Origin: Bordetella sp. LUAb4
GTDB taxonomy: Bacteria; Pseudomonadota; Gammaproteobacteria; Burkholderiales; Burkholderiaceae_B
DNA: 64,000 nt
NCBI RefSeq assembly: GCF_021325795.1
Contig: NZ_JAHPZX010000002.1
Location: forward strand, 248,001 to 312,000
Direction: 5' to 3'
Each line of letters starts with the position of its first letter. Within the stretch, counting starts at the first letter, position 1. Of the stretch, positions 1-11,404 are shown piece by piece. Under the pieces are notes generated by a model that saw only the letters and a program-made list of their open reading frames with translations, was not told where the DNA came from and ran no database searches. The position numbers and the translations under genes were made by a program.

Positions 1-854
1 CGCGACGTGGCCTGGCGGGCCTTGGACTTGTTGGCGGAAAAGCGCCGCACGAAGTCCTGCAGCTCGGAGATGCGTTCCTTGGCCTTGGCATTGTCGGACG
101 ACAGGCGTTCACGCGCCTGCGTGGACGCCAGCATGTAGTCGTCGTAGTTGCCGGGATAGATGCGGATTTCGCGGTAATCCAGGTCGGCCATGTGGGTGCA
201 GACCTGGTTCAGGAAGTGACGATCGTGGCTGATGATGATCATCGTGCTCTGGTAGCCATTGAGCACGTTCTCCAGCCAGCGGATGGTGTTGATGTCCAGG
301 TTGTTGGTCGGTTCGTCCAGCAACAGCACATCGGGATTGGAGAACAGCGCCTGTGCCAGCAGCACCCGCAGTTTCCAACCGGGAGCCACTTCGCGCATCG
401 GCAGATTGTGCTGTTCGACCGGCAGTTCCAGGCCCAGCAGCAACTCGCCGGCACGCGCTTCGGCCGTGTAGCCGTCGTATTCGGCGAACTTGGCTTCGAG
501 GTCGGCGGCGCGCATGTAGTCGTCGTCGGTGGCGTCGGCGTTGGCGTAGATGGCGTCGCGCTCGGACATCGCGTCCCACATCTCCGTGTGGCCCATCATG
601 ACCACGTCCAGCACCCGCACGTCTTCATAGGCGAACTGGTCCTGGCGCAGCTTGCCCAGGCGCACGCCCGGCTCCAGCGAGACGTTGCCGGAAGTCGACT
701 CGAGGTCGCCCCCGATGATTTTCATGAAGGTCGACTTGCCGGAACCGTTGGCGCCGATGAGGCCATAGCGGTTGCCTCCGCCGAACTTGACGCTGACGTT
801 CTCGAACAGGGGTTTGGGGCCGAACTGGATGGTTAGATTGGCGGTGGAGATCAC
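1..854 (-). CDS. ybiT: ABC-F family ATPase YbiT (5' part; 3' end outside window)
   Basis: This is the N-terminal ~284 residues of a soluble tandem-ATPase protein of the ABC-F family, whose members act on ribosomes rather than in membranes. The first ABC domain is visible with a Walker [10 protein letters not shown], the stretch [10 protein letters not shown], the Walker [12 protein letters not shown] and the H-loop SHDRHFLN. After it comes the start of the inter-domain linker ([16 protein letters not shown]). The stretch [21 protein letters not shown] is very close to E. coli YbiT. The start is read as GTG at 854, which matches the YbiT N-terminus; no ATG lies nearby. The second ATPase domain would lie to the left of the window. 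Confidence 0.93.
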   Translation of the reverse strand, partial: MISTANLTIQFGPKPLFENVSVKFGGGNRYGLIGANGSGKSTFMKIIGGDLESTSGNVSLEPGVRLGKLRQDQFAYEDVRVLDVVMMGHTEMWDAMSERDAIYANADATDDDYMRAADLEAKFAEYDGYTAEARAGELLLGLELPVEQHNLPMREVAPGWKLRVLLAQALFSNPDVLLLDEPTNNLDINTIRWLENVLNGYQSTMIIISHDRHFLNQVCTHMADLDYREIRIYPGNYDDYMLASTQARERLSSDNAKAKERISELQDFVRRFSANKSKARQATS

Positions 855-1087
855 GGGCGTGTGGGGGAAATTTGCGGAAATGCTGAAGAAGGAACCGGAC
901 AGTGTACCAACGCCTTACGCTGCACCGCAAAAACGGGGTATGCGCGGGCGCCGGAATCGACCCGGGATTCAACATGGCGGATTGCTACTTATGCCCTAAT
1001 CCATTTCTTCAGTCAATTGTCAACCCCGAACAAAGTGGATGTAATAGCAATCTGCCACTCAGCGTGTCGAAGAAAGGGAAGCACATC

Positions 1088-1984
1088 ATGCCGCAAACAC
1101 TGGAAATTGAATACAAGCCCCAAGCGGCCGTGGTGTGGCTTTCGCGGCCCGATGTCCGCAATGCCATGGATCCGCTGATGGTCCAGGAGCTGGACGAGAC
1201 TTTCCAGGCGCTGGGCCGCGACCCGCAAGTGCGCGCGATCGTGCTGGCCGGCCGTGGCATCGGCTTCTGCGCCGGTGCCGATATCGGCCAGGCCCGCTAC
1301 GGCACGCAGCCTGGTGAAGAGGATGCGCGCGCCGACGCACTGGCCTGCGCGGCCATGCTGCACACCATCTATTCCTGCCCCAAGGCCACCATCGCCCGCG
1401 TCCACGGCATCTGCATGTCGGTAGGCATGGGCCTGGCGGCCGCCTGCGACATCACCATCGCATCGTCCCAGGCCACCTTCGCCCTGCCGGAAACGCGGCT
1501 GGGCCTGGCGCCCGCGGTGATCGCGCCCTATGTGCTGCGCGCCATCGGCCCGCGCCACGCGACGCGCTGGTTCCTGACTGGGGAGACCTTCAGCGCAACG
1601 GAAGCGTGGCGCATCGGCTTCGTGCATGACTTGTGCGAGCCGGAGTCGCTGGACATGCGCATTTCGGCGCTGGTGGACACCTTCATGCTGACGGCGCCGG
1701 ATGCGGTTTCCGCCACCAAGCAGTTGGTGCACGACCTGCCTTTGCGTTCGCTCGATGCCGACGCGGCGGGGACGGACGGCCACCAGGGCAACGCTGCCGA
1801 AGGGCACGGCAATGGTGGAGGCGGCGGGTTGAGCACCAACGCCAATGCCGACGCCGACCCGGCGGCGGGAGCCGCGGCCGCGGCCGCTATCGGTGCGTTG
1901 GCCACTAGCGCCGCGGTGCAGGGCACGCGCCTGCCGGACTGGGTCGTCGTGGGAAATCTGCCGGCGGGGCCGGCGCCGGCCTAG
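1088..1984 (+). CDS. enoyl-CoA hydratase/isomerase family protein
   Basis: A crotonase-fold protein of 298 residues, probably hydrating or isomerising an acyl-CoA in fatty-acid or amino-acid breakdown. The oxyanion-hole segment GIGFCAGADIG, the second conserved stretch HGICMSVGMGLAAACDI and the PETRLGLAP segment are all visible. The ATG at 1088 follows an AAGGGAAG ribosome site; an upstream in-frame start at 902 has no such support. The last ~70 residues are odd: after the crotonase domain comes an Ala/Gly/Asp-rich tail (for example GNGGGGGLSTNANADADP) ending in LPDWVVVGNLPAGPAPA. Such a tail is not part of the usual ~260-residue family. The substrate cannot be told from sequence. Confidence 0.88.
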   Translation: MPQTLEIEYKPQAAVVWLSRPDVRNAMDPLMVQELDETFQALGRDPQVRAIVLAGRGIGFCAGADIGQARYGTQPGEEDARADALACAAMLHTIYSCPKATIARVHGICMSVGMGLAAACDITIASSQATFALPETRLGLAPAVIAPYVLRAIGPRHATRWFLTGETFSATEAWRIGFVHDLCEPESLDMRISALVDTFMLTAPDAVSATKQLVHDLPLRSLDADAAGTDGHQGNAAEGHGNGGGGGLSTNANADADPAAGAAAAAAIGALATSAAVQGTRLPDWVVVGNLPAGPAPA

Positions 1985-2047
1985 GCGGTTGGCGGTTGGC
2001 GCGCTAGGTTGGCGCGCTGCCTTGGCGCAGTGCGTTCGCCTGTTACC

Positions 2048-3277
2048 TCAGACGCCCGGGTCGGGCTGCCCCGGCTGCAACTGGGCTTTCTCGATCTTGT
2101 GCCGATAACGGTCCAGCAGATTGAACAGCAGCGGATTGATGATGATGGACAGGATGGCGCCGCCCAGCACCAGGTCCTGCGCATCGCTGGGCATGATCTG
2201 CTGGGTGATGCCCAGGCCCGCCAGGATGAAGGAGAATTCGCCGATCTGCGCCAGGCTGGCGGAAATCGTCAGCGCCGTCATCTTCGAGTGGCGGAAGGCA
2301 CGCACGATCAGGTAAGCGGCAATGGATTTGCCGACCACGATGATGAGCGTGGTGCCCAGCACGCCCCAGGGATCGCGCAGGAAGGATAGCGGATCGAACA
2401 GCATCCCCACCGAAACGAAGAACAAGACGGAGAACGCGTCGCGCAAGGGCAGCGATTCGTCGGCGGCGCGCTGGCTGAATTCCGACTCGGCCATGACCAT
2501 GCCGGCGAAGAAGGCGCCCAGCGCGAAGGACACGCCGAACAGCGCCGTGGCGCCGTAGGCCACCCCCAGCGCGCAAGCCAGCACGCCCAGGCGGAAGAGT
2601 TCGCGGTTGCCGGTGTGGACGATACGCTCCAGCAGCCAGGGAATCACGCGGCGCCCGAACACAAGCATGATGGCGACGAACGCGGCCACCTTGACCACGG
2701 TCATCCCCAGCACCCACCACAAGGTCGGGCCGCCTTCAGCGCCACGGCCGCCCAGCACACCGGACAGGGCCGGTATCAGCACCAGCGCGGCGACCATCAC
2801 CAGATCCTCGACGATCAGCCATCCCACCGCGATGCGCCCTATTCCCGTCTCGACCATCTGGCGATCGTCCAGCGCCTTGATCAGGACCACCGTACTGGCA
2901 ACCGACAAAGCCAGGCCGAACAGCAAGCCGCCTCCCAGCGTCCAATTCATCAGTTGCGACAAACCGAGCCCCATCAGCGTCGCCACGGCAATCTGCACGA
3001 TAGCCCCCGGCACGGCGATGCCTTTGACCGACAGCAGGTCCTTGAGGGAGAAATGCAGGCCAACGCCGAACATCAGCAAGATCACGCCCAATTCAGCGAG
3101 TTCCTGCGCGAGGTGGCCATCGGCGGTGAATCCCGGCGTGTGCGGCCCGGCCAGGATACCGGCGAATAAGTAGCCTATCAGCGGCGGCATCTTCAGGCGG
3201 ACGGCAACAGCGCCCAGGATGAACGCCAGTACCAGGCCGCCCACGATGGTCGTGATGAGCGGGGTCGAATGAGGCAT
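2048..3277 (-). CDS. YbaL-type cation:proton antiporter (CPA2), lacking the RCK/TrkA-N domain
   Basis: A polytopic inner-membrane antiporter of 409 residues. The opening TPLITTIVGGLVLAFILG, the block ELAELGVILLMFGVGLHFSL and the segment VGWLIVEDLVMV are near-identical to E. coli YbaL, a KefB/KefC-type monovalent-cation/proton exchanger. E. coli YbaL has about 150 further residues forming a cytoplasmic NAD-binding RCK (TrkA-N) domain. Here the frame stops soon after the last membrane helix (LLFNLLDRYRHKIEKAQ), and only ~60 bases separate the stop from the next gene, so the regulatory domain is absent rather than frameshifted. The ATG at 3277 follows CTGGAGA on the minus strand. Confidence 0.9.
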   Translation of the reverse strand: MPHSTPLITTIVGGLVLAFILGAVAVRLKMPPLIGYLFAGILAGPHTPGFTADGHLAQELAELGVILLMFGVGLHFSLKDLLSVKGIAVPGAIVQIAVATLMGLGLSQLMNWTLGGGLLFGLALSVASTVVLIKALDDRQMVETGIGRIAVGWLIVEDLVMVAALVLIPALSGVLGGRGAEGGPTLWWVLGMTVVKVAAFVAIMLVFGRRVIPWLLERIVHTGNRELFRLGVLACALGVAYGATALFGVSFALGAFFAGMVMAESEFSQRAADESLPLRDAFSVLFFVSVGMLFDPLSFLRDPWGVLGTTLIIVVGKSIAAYLIVRAFRHSKMTALTISASLAQIGEFSFILAGLGITQQIMPSDAQDLVLGGAILSIIINPLLFNLLDRYRHKIEKAQLQPGQPDPGV

Positions 3278-3695
3278 CAAGTCTCCAGGAAAAAGATGAA
3301 CGGCAGCGCGGCGCACCGTGCGCGCCTGGATGGCTCACTCATTCAAACTATTGTCAGGTTGGAAGAATATCACGCGATTTTTACCGAACCGGAACAGTGT
3401 GACAGGCTCGACTCGCTGTTGCGTGTGATCAGCGAAAAAATGTGGAACGGCGCAGACCGCGAAGTTTCCTCTGATACGAAAACTTCATTTTTCATTGAAA
3501 GAAAAATGAAAGCATGACCGCGCAGCATGGCGCATTGGCGCATTGGCGCATTGGCGCATTGGCGCGGTGGCGCGGTGGCGCGGTGGCGCCGTGGCGCGGT
3601 GGCGCATCGCGCATCGCGCGGAGTGGCGGCGTCGGCCGCATCGCAATCGCCATGGCGCATCGGCATCCTGCCGGAGACCTTGGAATGGAATTCGT
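3278..3695. other. 418-bp gene-free stretch between divergent genes
   Basis: This region separates the antiporter gene (minus) from the dipeptidase gene (plus) and must hold both promoters. Its left and middle parts are more AT-rich than the surroundings (around 3365-3515, for example gaaaaatgaaagcatg). The right part holds a tandem 8-bp repeat, listed separately. No convincing gene, RNA or promoter hexamer pair was found. Confidence 0.5.
3533..3604. repeat. tandem octanucleotide repeat (9 units)
   Basis: Nine 8-bp units in a row: four of CATTGGCG, then CGGTGGCG three times, CCGTGGCG, and CGGTGGCG, flanked by shorter degenerate copies. It ends ~90 bp upstream of the chosen dipeptidase start. 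The 8-bp period is not a multiple of three, so any change in copy number would shift frames reading through it. An open frame does run from 3543 through the array into the dipeptidase gene. Confidence 0.92.
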
Positions 3696-5264
3696 ATGAG
3701 CACGTCCATGTCGTGGGACAGCATCCATGCCGGCGCCGCCGGTATCGCCATGGATGCCATGGTGCGCCTGGACGGGTACCCGGTATTCCCGGACGCCGGC
3801 GTAGGGTCGGACACCTTGCTGCTCGTCCAGCAGCCTGCCTGTTGCGCGGCTCACGGCGGCTGGCACGCCGACTTGGTCGTGGAAGTCCATGCGGATGAAT
3901 CGGTCGACTGGCGCAGCGGCCCGGTCAGCGTGCAAGGCCGCTGGGAATTGCTGGCCGATGACCCCGCCGGGTGGCGCTACCGGATCCGCGCGGCGCGCGT
4001 AACGCCCCTGCTGGAACCCAGCGCGGCCTGGGCCATCGGCCGGCGCAACGTCCTGGGCCTGGCCGCAATGGCCGCGCTTGCCGGCCTGGGCCCCATGGCC
4101 AGCCTGGCCGGCTGTGCCGCGGGTGGATCGGCGGACGGGACGCAGGGCGTCGCCGGGCGGCCCGGCCATCGGGCCGACGAAAAAGCCGGCGGCGATGTGG
4201 AAACCGGTGCGAACGAAAAAACCGGCGCCGACCACCACGACGCATCCGCCCAAACGGGCTCCCAGCCGGCCATCCCTGCCTGGTTGGCGGCCCAGACCAC
4301 GGTCGACATCCATAGCCATGCCGGCCGTGTCAGCCTGGGCCGGCGCCCCGTCCCCCTGCCCTTCACGGCGCTGGCGGCGCCCATGCGGGCCGGCGCGATG
4401 CATGCGGTCTGCCTGGCCATCGTCACCGACTCCAGCGCCGACCATGTGGTCACCAGCCCATCCGGCCGGCGCCGTATCGTCGCCTATCGCGACCCCGACC
4501 CCGGCGAAATGGCCGCGCGCGGCGAAGCCGGTTTCCGGCGTCTGGCCGACTTGATGGCGCAACAGAACCTGCAGGCGGTGCGCACGTCCGCGCAACTACG
4601 CACGGCCTGGCGCAACGGCCAGTCTGTCATCGTATCGGCGGAAGGCGCGGATTTCCTGGAGGGCGACCTGGCAGGCCTGGACGATGCCTACCACCGCCAC
4701 GTCCTGCGGCATCTGCAGCTCACCCACTACCGTGTCAATGAACTGGGCGATATCCAGACCGCCCCGCCGGTGCACCAGGGCTTGACCGATTTCGGCGCGG
4801 CCGTCATCCAGCGCTGCAATGAATTGGGCATCGTGGTCGACATCGCCCACGGCACCTACGAACTGGTACAGCGCGCCGCCAAAGTCACGCGCCGGCCATT
4901 GGTGCTGTCGCACACCTCGCTGAGCCAGCATCCGGGCCGTTATTCGCGCACCATTTCGCCGGCGCATGCGCGGCTGGTGGCCGATACCGGTGGCGTGATC
5001 GGCGTATGGCCGGTGGCCAGCACCTATCCCACCCTGGCGGCCATGGCGCAGGGGATGCGGGCCATGGCCGACGTGGTGGGGGTGGAACATGTGGGATTGG
5101 GATCCGACATGCTGGGGCTGCTTGGACCATCAGTCCTCGACAGCTACCGCAAATTGCCGCTGCTGGCGCAGGCCTTGCTCGATGCGGGCTTCAGCGAACG
5201 GGACGCCAGCGCCATTCTGGGCGGCAACTACGTCCGCGTTTTCGCGGCCAGCATGGCGCAGTGA
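3696..5264 (+). CDS. M19-type membrane dipeptidase, with extra N-terminal region before an internal lipoprotein/Tat-like signal
   Basis: A 522-residue protein. Residues ~180-522 resemble renal-dipeptidase-type (M19) metallopeptidases: DIHSHAG, VSAEGADFLEG, VDIAHGTYE, LSHTSLSQHPG and GLGSDMLG sit where the family has its zinc ligands. The first motif reads HSH rather than the usual HxD. Residues ~116-140 (GRRNVLGLAAMAALAG to SLAGC) look like a twin-arginine/lipoprotein signal, but it is preceded by ~115 residues that resemble a small DUF3299-like lipoprotein domain (that resemblance is tentative). No start codon lies just before the signal, so the long form is what the frame shows. ATG 3696 was chosen over starts inside the 8-bp repeat. 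It ends 2 bp from the convergent LD-carboxypeptidase. Confidence 0.82.
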   Translation: MSTSMSWDSIHAGAAGIAMDAMVRLDGYPVFPDAGVGSDTLLLVQQPACCAAHGGWHADLVVEVHADESVDWRSGPVSVQGRWELLADDPAGWRYRIRAARVTPLLEPSAAWAIGRRNVLGLAAMAALAGLGPMASLAGCAAGGSADGTQGVAGRPGHRADEKAGGDVETGANEKTGADHHDASAQTGSQPAIPAWLAAQTTVDIHSHAGRVSLGRRPVPLPFTALAAPMRAGAMHAVCLAIVTDSSADHVVTSPSGRRRIVAYRDPDPGEMAARGEAGFRRLADLMAQQNLQAVRTSAQLRTAWRNGQSVIVSAEGADFLEGDLAGLDDAYHRHVLRHLQLTHYRVNELGDIQTAPPVHQGLTDFGAAVIQRCNELGIVVDIAHGTYELVQRAAKVTRRPLVLSHTSLSQHPGRYSRTISPAHARLVADTGGVIGVWPVASTYPTLAAMAQGMRAMADVVGVEHVGLGSDMLGLLGPSVLDSYRKLPLLAQALLDAGFSERDASAILGGNYVRVFAASMAQ

Positions 5265-5266
5265 GT

Positions 5267-7750
<2,484 letters not shown>

Positions 7751-7837
7751 GAACCGGGGGACGGAAACAAAACAACCGCCATTTTGCCTGAAAGACGACG
7801 GCCGCAGCGGCAGCGTGCCCGAGCGATCACAAAAGCA

Positions 7838-7869
7838 CAACCCGGCGGGTCGAAGACGGCGCCGGGTTG
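7838..7869 (-). terminator. Rho-independent terminator of the exported-protein gene
   Basis: A perfect 10-bp inverted repeat (CAACCCGGCG at 7838-7847 and CGCCGGGTTG at 7860-7869) with a 12-base loop. On the minus strand the stem is followed by gtgcttttgtg. It lies 21 bp past the stop of the 7890-8468 gene and would also insulate the HAD-tadA-ldcA operon. Confidence 0.75.
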
Positions 7870-7889
7870 GGTGTCATAAGACGGGACGA

Positions 7890-8468
7890 TCAATAGCGCG
7901 GCTGCGAACCGTAAGGCGTCACGCTGGGAGGCGCGGCTGGCGGCGCCGGGCGCACGGCGGGCGGCGGTGCCATGGGCGCCGTACTGCCCGAGGAGTAGCC
8001 CGAACCGGCGCCGTAGCCGGGGGCACCGGTGCCGGGAGTACCGACGGGCACCTGGATCTCGGTTTGACGCAGCACGCCGCCGCCGGCAACGCTGCCTTGC
8101 ACCGTCGTCTGGCCCTGGCCGGACATCAACAGCATGCAATTCTGGCGCTGGTCGGCCGGCAGGCGGTCGCAACGTTGCATGGCATTCTGGGCTTGCGCCG
8201 AAGAAGTGGGATCCGACAGGCCATTGCGGCGGCGCTCCACCTGAGCCGCGCCGGCTTCGCGCAGGCAAGTCGCCTTGGGCTGAGCACTTTGTCCGCTGTT
8301 GCAGCGGGCGACATCCTGCTTGTATTGCTCGTCGGCGTGAGCGCCGGTGCTGACCCCCAGCAACCCCATCGCGCAAAGCGCAAGGCTCGCCGCGGAGAGA
8401 CGCAGGCCGCGCCGGGTTTGAGTTTGAGTTTGACCGAAAGCCGTTTGGGTAGCCGTTCCGAAGTCCAT
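7890..8468 (-). CDS. exported hypothetical protein with Pro-rich C-terminus
   Basis: A 192-residue protein of unknown function. The N-terminus has a long polar stretch, then LSAASLALCAMGLLGVSTGAHA, a Sec signal probably cut after AHA. The mature part has four cysteines (RCNSGQ, TCLREAGAA, QRCDRLP, NCMLL) that could form disulphides. The last ~50 residues are Gly/Pro/Ala-rich. The ATG at 8468 is backed by a very strong site, GGAGGTAATC. It is a single gene with its own terminator. Confidence 0.8.
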   Translation of the reverse strand: MDFGTATQTAFGQTQTQTRRGLRLSAASLALCAMGLLGVSTGAHADEQYKQDVARCNSGQSAQPKATCLREAGAAQVERRRNGLSDPTSSAQAQNAMQRCDRLPADQRQNCMLLMSGQGQTTVQGSVAGGGVLRQTEIQVPVGTPGTGAPGYGAGSGYSSGSTAPMAPPPAVRPAPPAAPPSVTPYGSQPRY

Positions 8469-8784
8469 ATGATTACCTCCCACATGATCACGTTGGCGCC
8501 ACGACGAGTGGCGGCAGGCACAACGCCGGCAGCACTGGGGCGGCCTGGCGTCAACAGGGCTCCTACTCAGCAATTGGCGTACCTGCCAGGCCGGCCCCGG
8601 GGCGGACGCCGGGAAGTCCCATCGAGGCGTGTAGTTTCCACCTGTTTTCGACTTTTGAATTTGCTACCCGGCGTTTGACCGAGCCCAATCCCAGGCGCAT
8701 CGCCTATGATCACAAAAGCCCGCGCGCAGGCGCCGACGACCTTAAGCGTACCGTCAGCCCGCCCGCATCCAATACACCTTTCCG
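8469..8784. other. 316-bp gene-free stretch between divergent genes
   Basis: It separates the exported-protein gene (minus) and the Tgl-like gene (plus) and must carry their promoters. A TTGACC (8675-8680) and a TATGAT (8705-8710) are present but 24 bp apart, too far for a standard sigma-70 pair. No gene or RNA was recognised. Confidence 0.4.
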
Positions 8785-9954
8785 ATGTCGCTTTCCTGGA
8801 GTTCCCCGGTGTCCAGCAACCTTCCCCAACCGCAAGCCGCGGGCATCGAAATTTTCGGCGCCGCAACGGCCGCCGTCGCCGCTGAACGCGTCCGCGCCCT
8901 TGATTACCTGCAGTCGCTAGGCCTGGGCGATGTGATCGAGGTGCAGGACGAGCAGATCGATGGCACGTCCCTGACCCGTCTGTTTCTGCGGCCCGCCATC
9001 GCCGCCGAATGGACGCCCGGATTCGACACCACGGGCTTGCGGGCAGTGCTGGACCAACGCTTTCCGGCCGACGCCGATTGCAATCTGGAACGCGAGATCG
9101 TGGTGGCCATGCTGGTGGCGCCGGTCGCCTTCCGCTATCCCAGCCACGACGAGCTGGCGGCAGCGGTACGCATCAAGCACGGCATCGTGCAGGCCGCCTA
9201 CAAGACTGAACTGGCTTTCGATACCGAGGAAGCGGAACGGCCGGCGGACTACTGGACCTATGCGGAAGACACCGGCTTCACCGTATTGCCCGGCAAATCG
9301 CTGATCGACGCGTTGCGCAAGGCGTCGCAGCCGGAGGATTCCGGCAAGCTGTATTCCTTTTCCTGCTATCGCGCGACGGAGTACGTGACCTTGCTGGGAA
9401 TCGCGCAGGAGCTGGCGCGCAGCAATCCGGCGCTGTTGGCGCGGTTGCAGCGTCGTTGGGAAACGCGCGCCATCATGTCGGGGCTGTTCCATGATGTGTT
9501 CTTGCGCGAGTACGGGTCGATGGAAGCCCCTTTGCCGCCGAAATATTACGTGCCGGGTGACCGGCTATGGTTTCGCAATCCGGACGAACGGTCGGCCGAT
9601 GCCGAAGGCTTCGAAGGTTCGTGGGTGTTCTACCTGGGCAGCGGCCTGTTCAACAATTTCTGGAAGCATGAACAGCCCTTCACGCTGACCACCAAGTGCG
9701 TGGAGATCTATCACTGGCGCGACGGCGTGTATGTGGACCACGCAGGCAAGACGCGGCTGGACGAGAGCATCGTCGAAGCCAAGGTACGGGTGTCGCTGGC
9801 CGATCCGGCCGAGGTCGAACGCATCCTGAAGCTGATGGTGCGCTTGCGCGAACCGCGTGGCGTGTATGTCGATGGCGGCTGCATCGACACCACGCGCGAA
9901 TGCGTGCGCTGGGTCTGCCCGGGCACGGCGGATCTGGTGATACCGGCGGCGTGA
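8785..9954 (+). CDS. protein resembling Bacillus protein-glutamine gamma-glutamyltransferase (Tgl)
   Basis: A 389-residue cytoplasmic-looking protein with no signal peptide. The middle part can be aligned by eye with B. subtilis Tgl, the spore-coat cross-linking enzyme. SHDELAAAVRIKHGIVQAAYK (residues 120-140) matches the Tgl YHSIAEL block; KLYSFSCYRATEYVTLLGIA matches FYAFECATAIVIIYYLA; DRLWFRNPD matches DCLYFKNPE; and FEGSWVFYLGSGLF matches the WRGENVILLG region. Cys194 falls on the Tgl catalytic cysteine. The neighbouring glutamates and the catalytic-site histidine of Tgl do not seem to be kept, so activity is uncertain. A GTG at 8809 has a better ribosome site (CTGGAG) and may be the true start. 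Confidence 0.6.
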   Translation: MSLSWSSPVSSNLPQPQAAGIEIFGAATAAVAAERVRALDYLQSLGLGDVIEVQDEQIDGTSLTRLFLRPAIAAEWTPGFDTTGLRAVLDQRFPADADCNLEREIVVAMLVAPVAFRYPSHDELAAAVRIKHGIVQAAYKTELAFDTEEAERPADYWTYAEDTGFTVLPGKSLIDALRKASQPEDSGKLYSFSCYRATEYVTLLGIAQELARSNPALLARLQRRWETRAIMSGLFHDVFLREYGSMEAPLPPKYYVPGDRLWFRNPDERSADAEGFEGSWVFYLGSGLFNNFWKHEQPFTLTTKCVEIYHWRDGVYVDHAGKTRLDESIVEAKVRVSLADPAEVERILKLMVRLREPRGVYVDGGCIDTTRECVRWVCPGTADLVIPAA

Positions 9955-10016
9955 TACGAGCGGGCCGCGGCCCAGCCCGCAAGGGCTGTCCAGCGGTCTG
10001 TCCGGCAAAACGTTGA

Positions 10017-11351
10017 TTACTGCGCCTGCAATACCTTCAATATGCGGCCACCAGGGCGGCCGTCTTGCGGCAGGCCCAGGCGGGCCTGTTCGGCGGACAC
10101 GGCCTCGCGTGTCTTGCTGCCGGGGATACCGTCAGGCGTGCCGACGTCGTAACCACGGTTCGCCAGCAGTTGCTGCAGCGACTTGATCTGCGCGCGCGAC
10201 AGGCCCGGATCATCGGTAGGCCACGGCGTGACCAGCGGACCGTCGCCCTTGAGACGATTGGTCAACAGGCTCACCGCCAACGCGTACTTGCGCGCCTGGT
10301 TGTAGTGCAGGATGGCATCGAAATTATTGGTCGCCAGGAACACCGGACCGCGCGCGCCCGTCGGCGCGAACACATAGGCCGACACCGAGGCCCAGGGCGG
10401 GCCGCTGCGCAGGCTGCTCAGGGGTTTGCCGTCGGCCAGCGTGACGCCCGCGGTGGACCATTGCGCCAGGCTGCGCCTGTCGTCCTGATTCATGATCTCG
10501 GCGTCGGGGGTCTGCGGCAGCGTGGCCGCGATGGCGCCCGGCAGCTTCACCTCGATAACCGGCGGCAAGCCGCGCGTCCACTTCGCCTTGCGCTTGAGCA
10601 GGTGATTGGCGGTGGACGCCAGGGCGTCGGGCAGGGAATTGTACAGATCGATGCGGCCATCGCCGTCGCCGTCGGCGGCCAGTTCATAGAACGAGGTCGG
10701 GATGAATTGCGTCATGCCGAAAGCGCCGCTCCACGAGCCGATGAAGTTTTCGCGTTGCACGACGCCGTCACGCAGCAGGCGGGCCGAAGCGTAGACGTTC
10801 TTGATCCACAAAGGCTTGTTTTCGGTGCAAGCGCGGGTCAGCCAGGCATTGAGCACATCGACCTTGCCGAACTGCGTGCCGTAGTTGGTCTCGATGCCGA
10901 AGATGGCGGCCAATGGTTCGCTGTCGATCTGGTAGGTCTGGTCGATGTCGTTCAACTGCGTCGCGTACTTCTGCAGCACCGCCTGGCCTTCGGCGACACG
11001 CTGGTCGTCGACGGTCTTGGCGATGTAGTCCCACCAATATTCCTTGCTCTCCGGTTGCGCCTTGGCAGCGGCCACGGTGACGGCCAGCAGCTTGGACCCT
11101 TGGGTATAACGGTCGAAATGCGCCACGCTGATGCCGTTGGCCGGCGCGTTCACACGCAGCTTGGCCAGGCAGGCGGCAGGATCCCGGTCTTGGTCGGCGG
11201 GTGCCTGCGCGGCGAGAGCCGGCGCGGGAGCGCTGGTCTGGGCCAGCGCCGGGGAGGACGCGACCATGGCGGCGCTCAGACTGGCCAGCCCCAGTAAGCG
11301 GGGCCAGTGCGAGGAAATCGGATGACGGGACGTAGGCGTAGCTGCGGGCAT
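10017..11351 (-). CDS. MltB-family lytic murein transglycosylase with C-terminal peptidoglycan-binding domain
   Basis: A 444-residue periplasmic enzyme that cleaves the glycan strands of peptidoglycan. A signal peptide (LLGLASLSAAMVASSPALA) is followed by an SLT_2 domain with the catalytic glutamate in IFGIETNYGTQFGK. Further family marks are WSGAFGMTQFIPTSF, the repeat-like DGDGDGRIDLYNS and DALASTANHLLK. The last ~60 residues (LQQLLANRGYDVGTPDGIPG) are a PG_binding_1 domain. The protein lacks a lipobox and so is probably soluble rather than anchored. It is a single gene. Confidence 0.93.
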   Translation of the reverse strand: MPAATPTSRHPISSHWPRLLGLASLSAAMVASSPALAQTSAPAPALAAQAPADQDRDPAACLAKLRVNAPANGISVAHFDRYTQGSKLLAVTVAAAKAQPESKEYWWDYIAKTVDDQRVAEGQAVLQKYATQLNDIDQTYQIDSEPLAAIFGIETNYGTQFGKVDVLNAWLTRACTENKPLWIKNVYASARLLRDGVVQRENFIGSWSGAFGMTQFIPTSFYELAADGDGDGRIDLYNSLPDALASTANHLLKRKAKWTRGLPPVIEVKLPGAIAATLPQTPDAEIMNQDDRRSLAQWSTAGVTLADGKPLSSLRSGPPWASVSAYVFAPTGARGPVFLATNNFDAILHYNQARKYALAVSLLTNRLKGDGPLVTPWPTDDPGLSRAQIKSLQQLLANRGYDVGTPDGIPGSKTREAVSAEQARLGLPQDGRPGGRILKVLQAQ

Positions 11352-11404
11352 GAAGATCCAGGCGTACTCGTTAGGTGGGCCTTATGGTAACAAGGCAGGA
11401 AAAA

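Noticed and set aside
3527-3700. Direct repeats near 3530 as a CRISPR array
   Set aside because: The units are 8 bp with no spacers; it is a simple tandem repeat.
8675-8710. TTGACC and TATGAT as a sigma-70 promoter for the Tgl-like gene
   Set aside because: The spacer is 24 bp, outside the 15-19 bp range.
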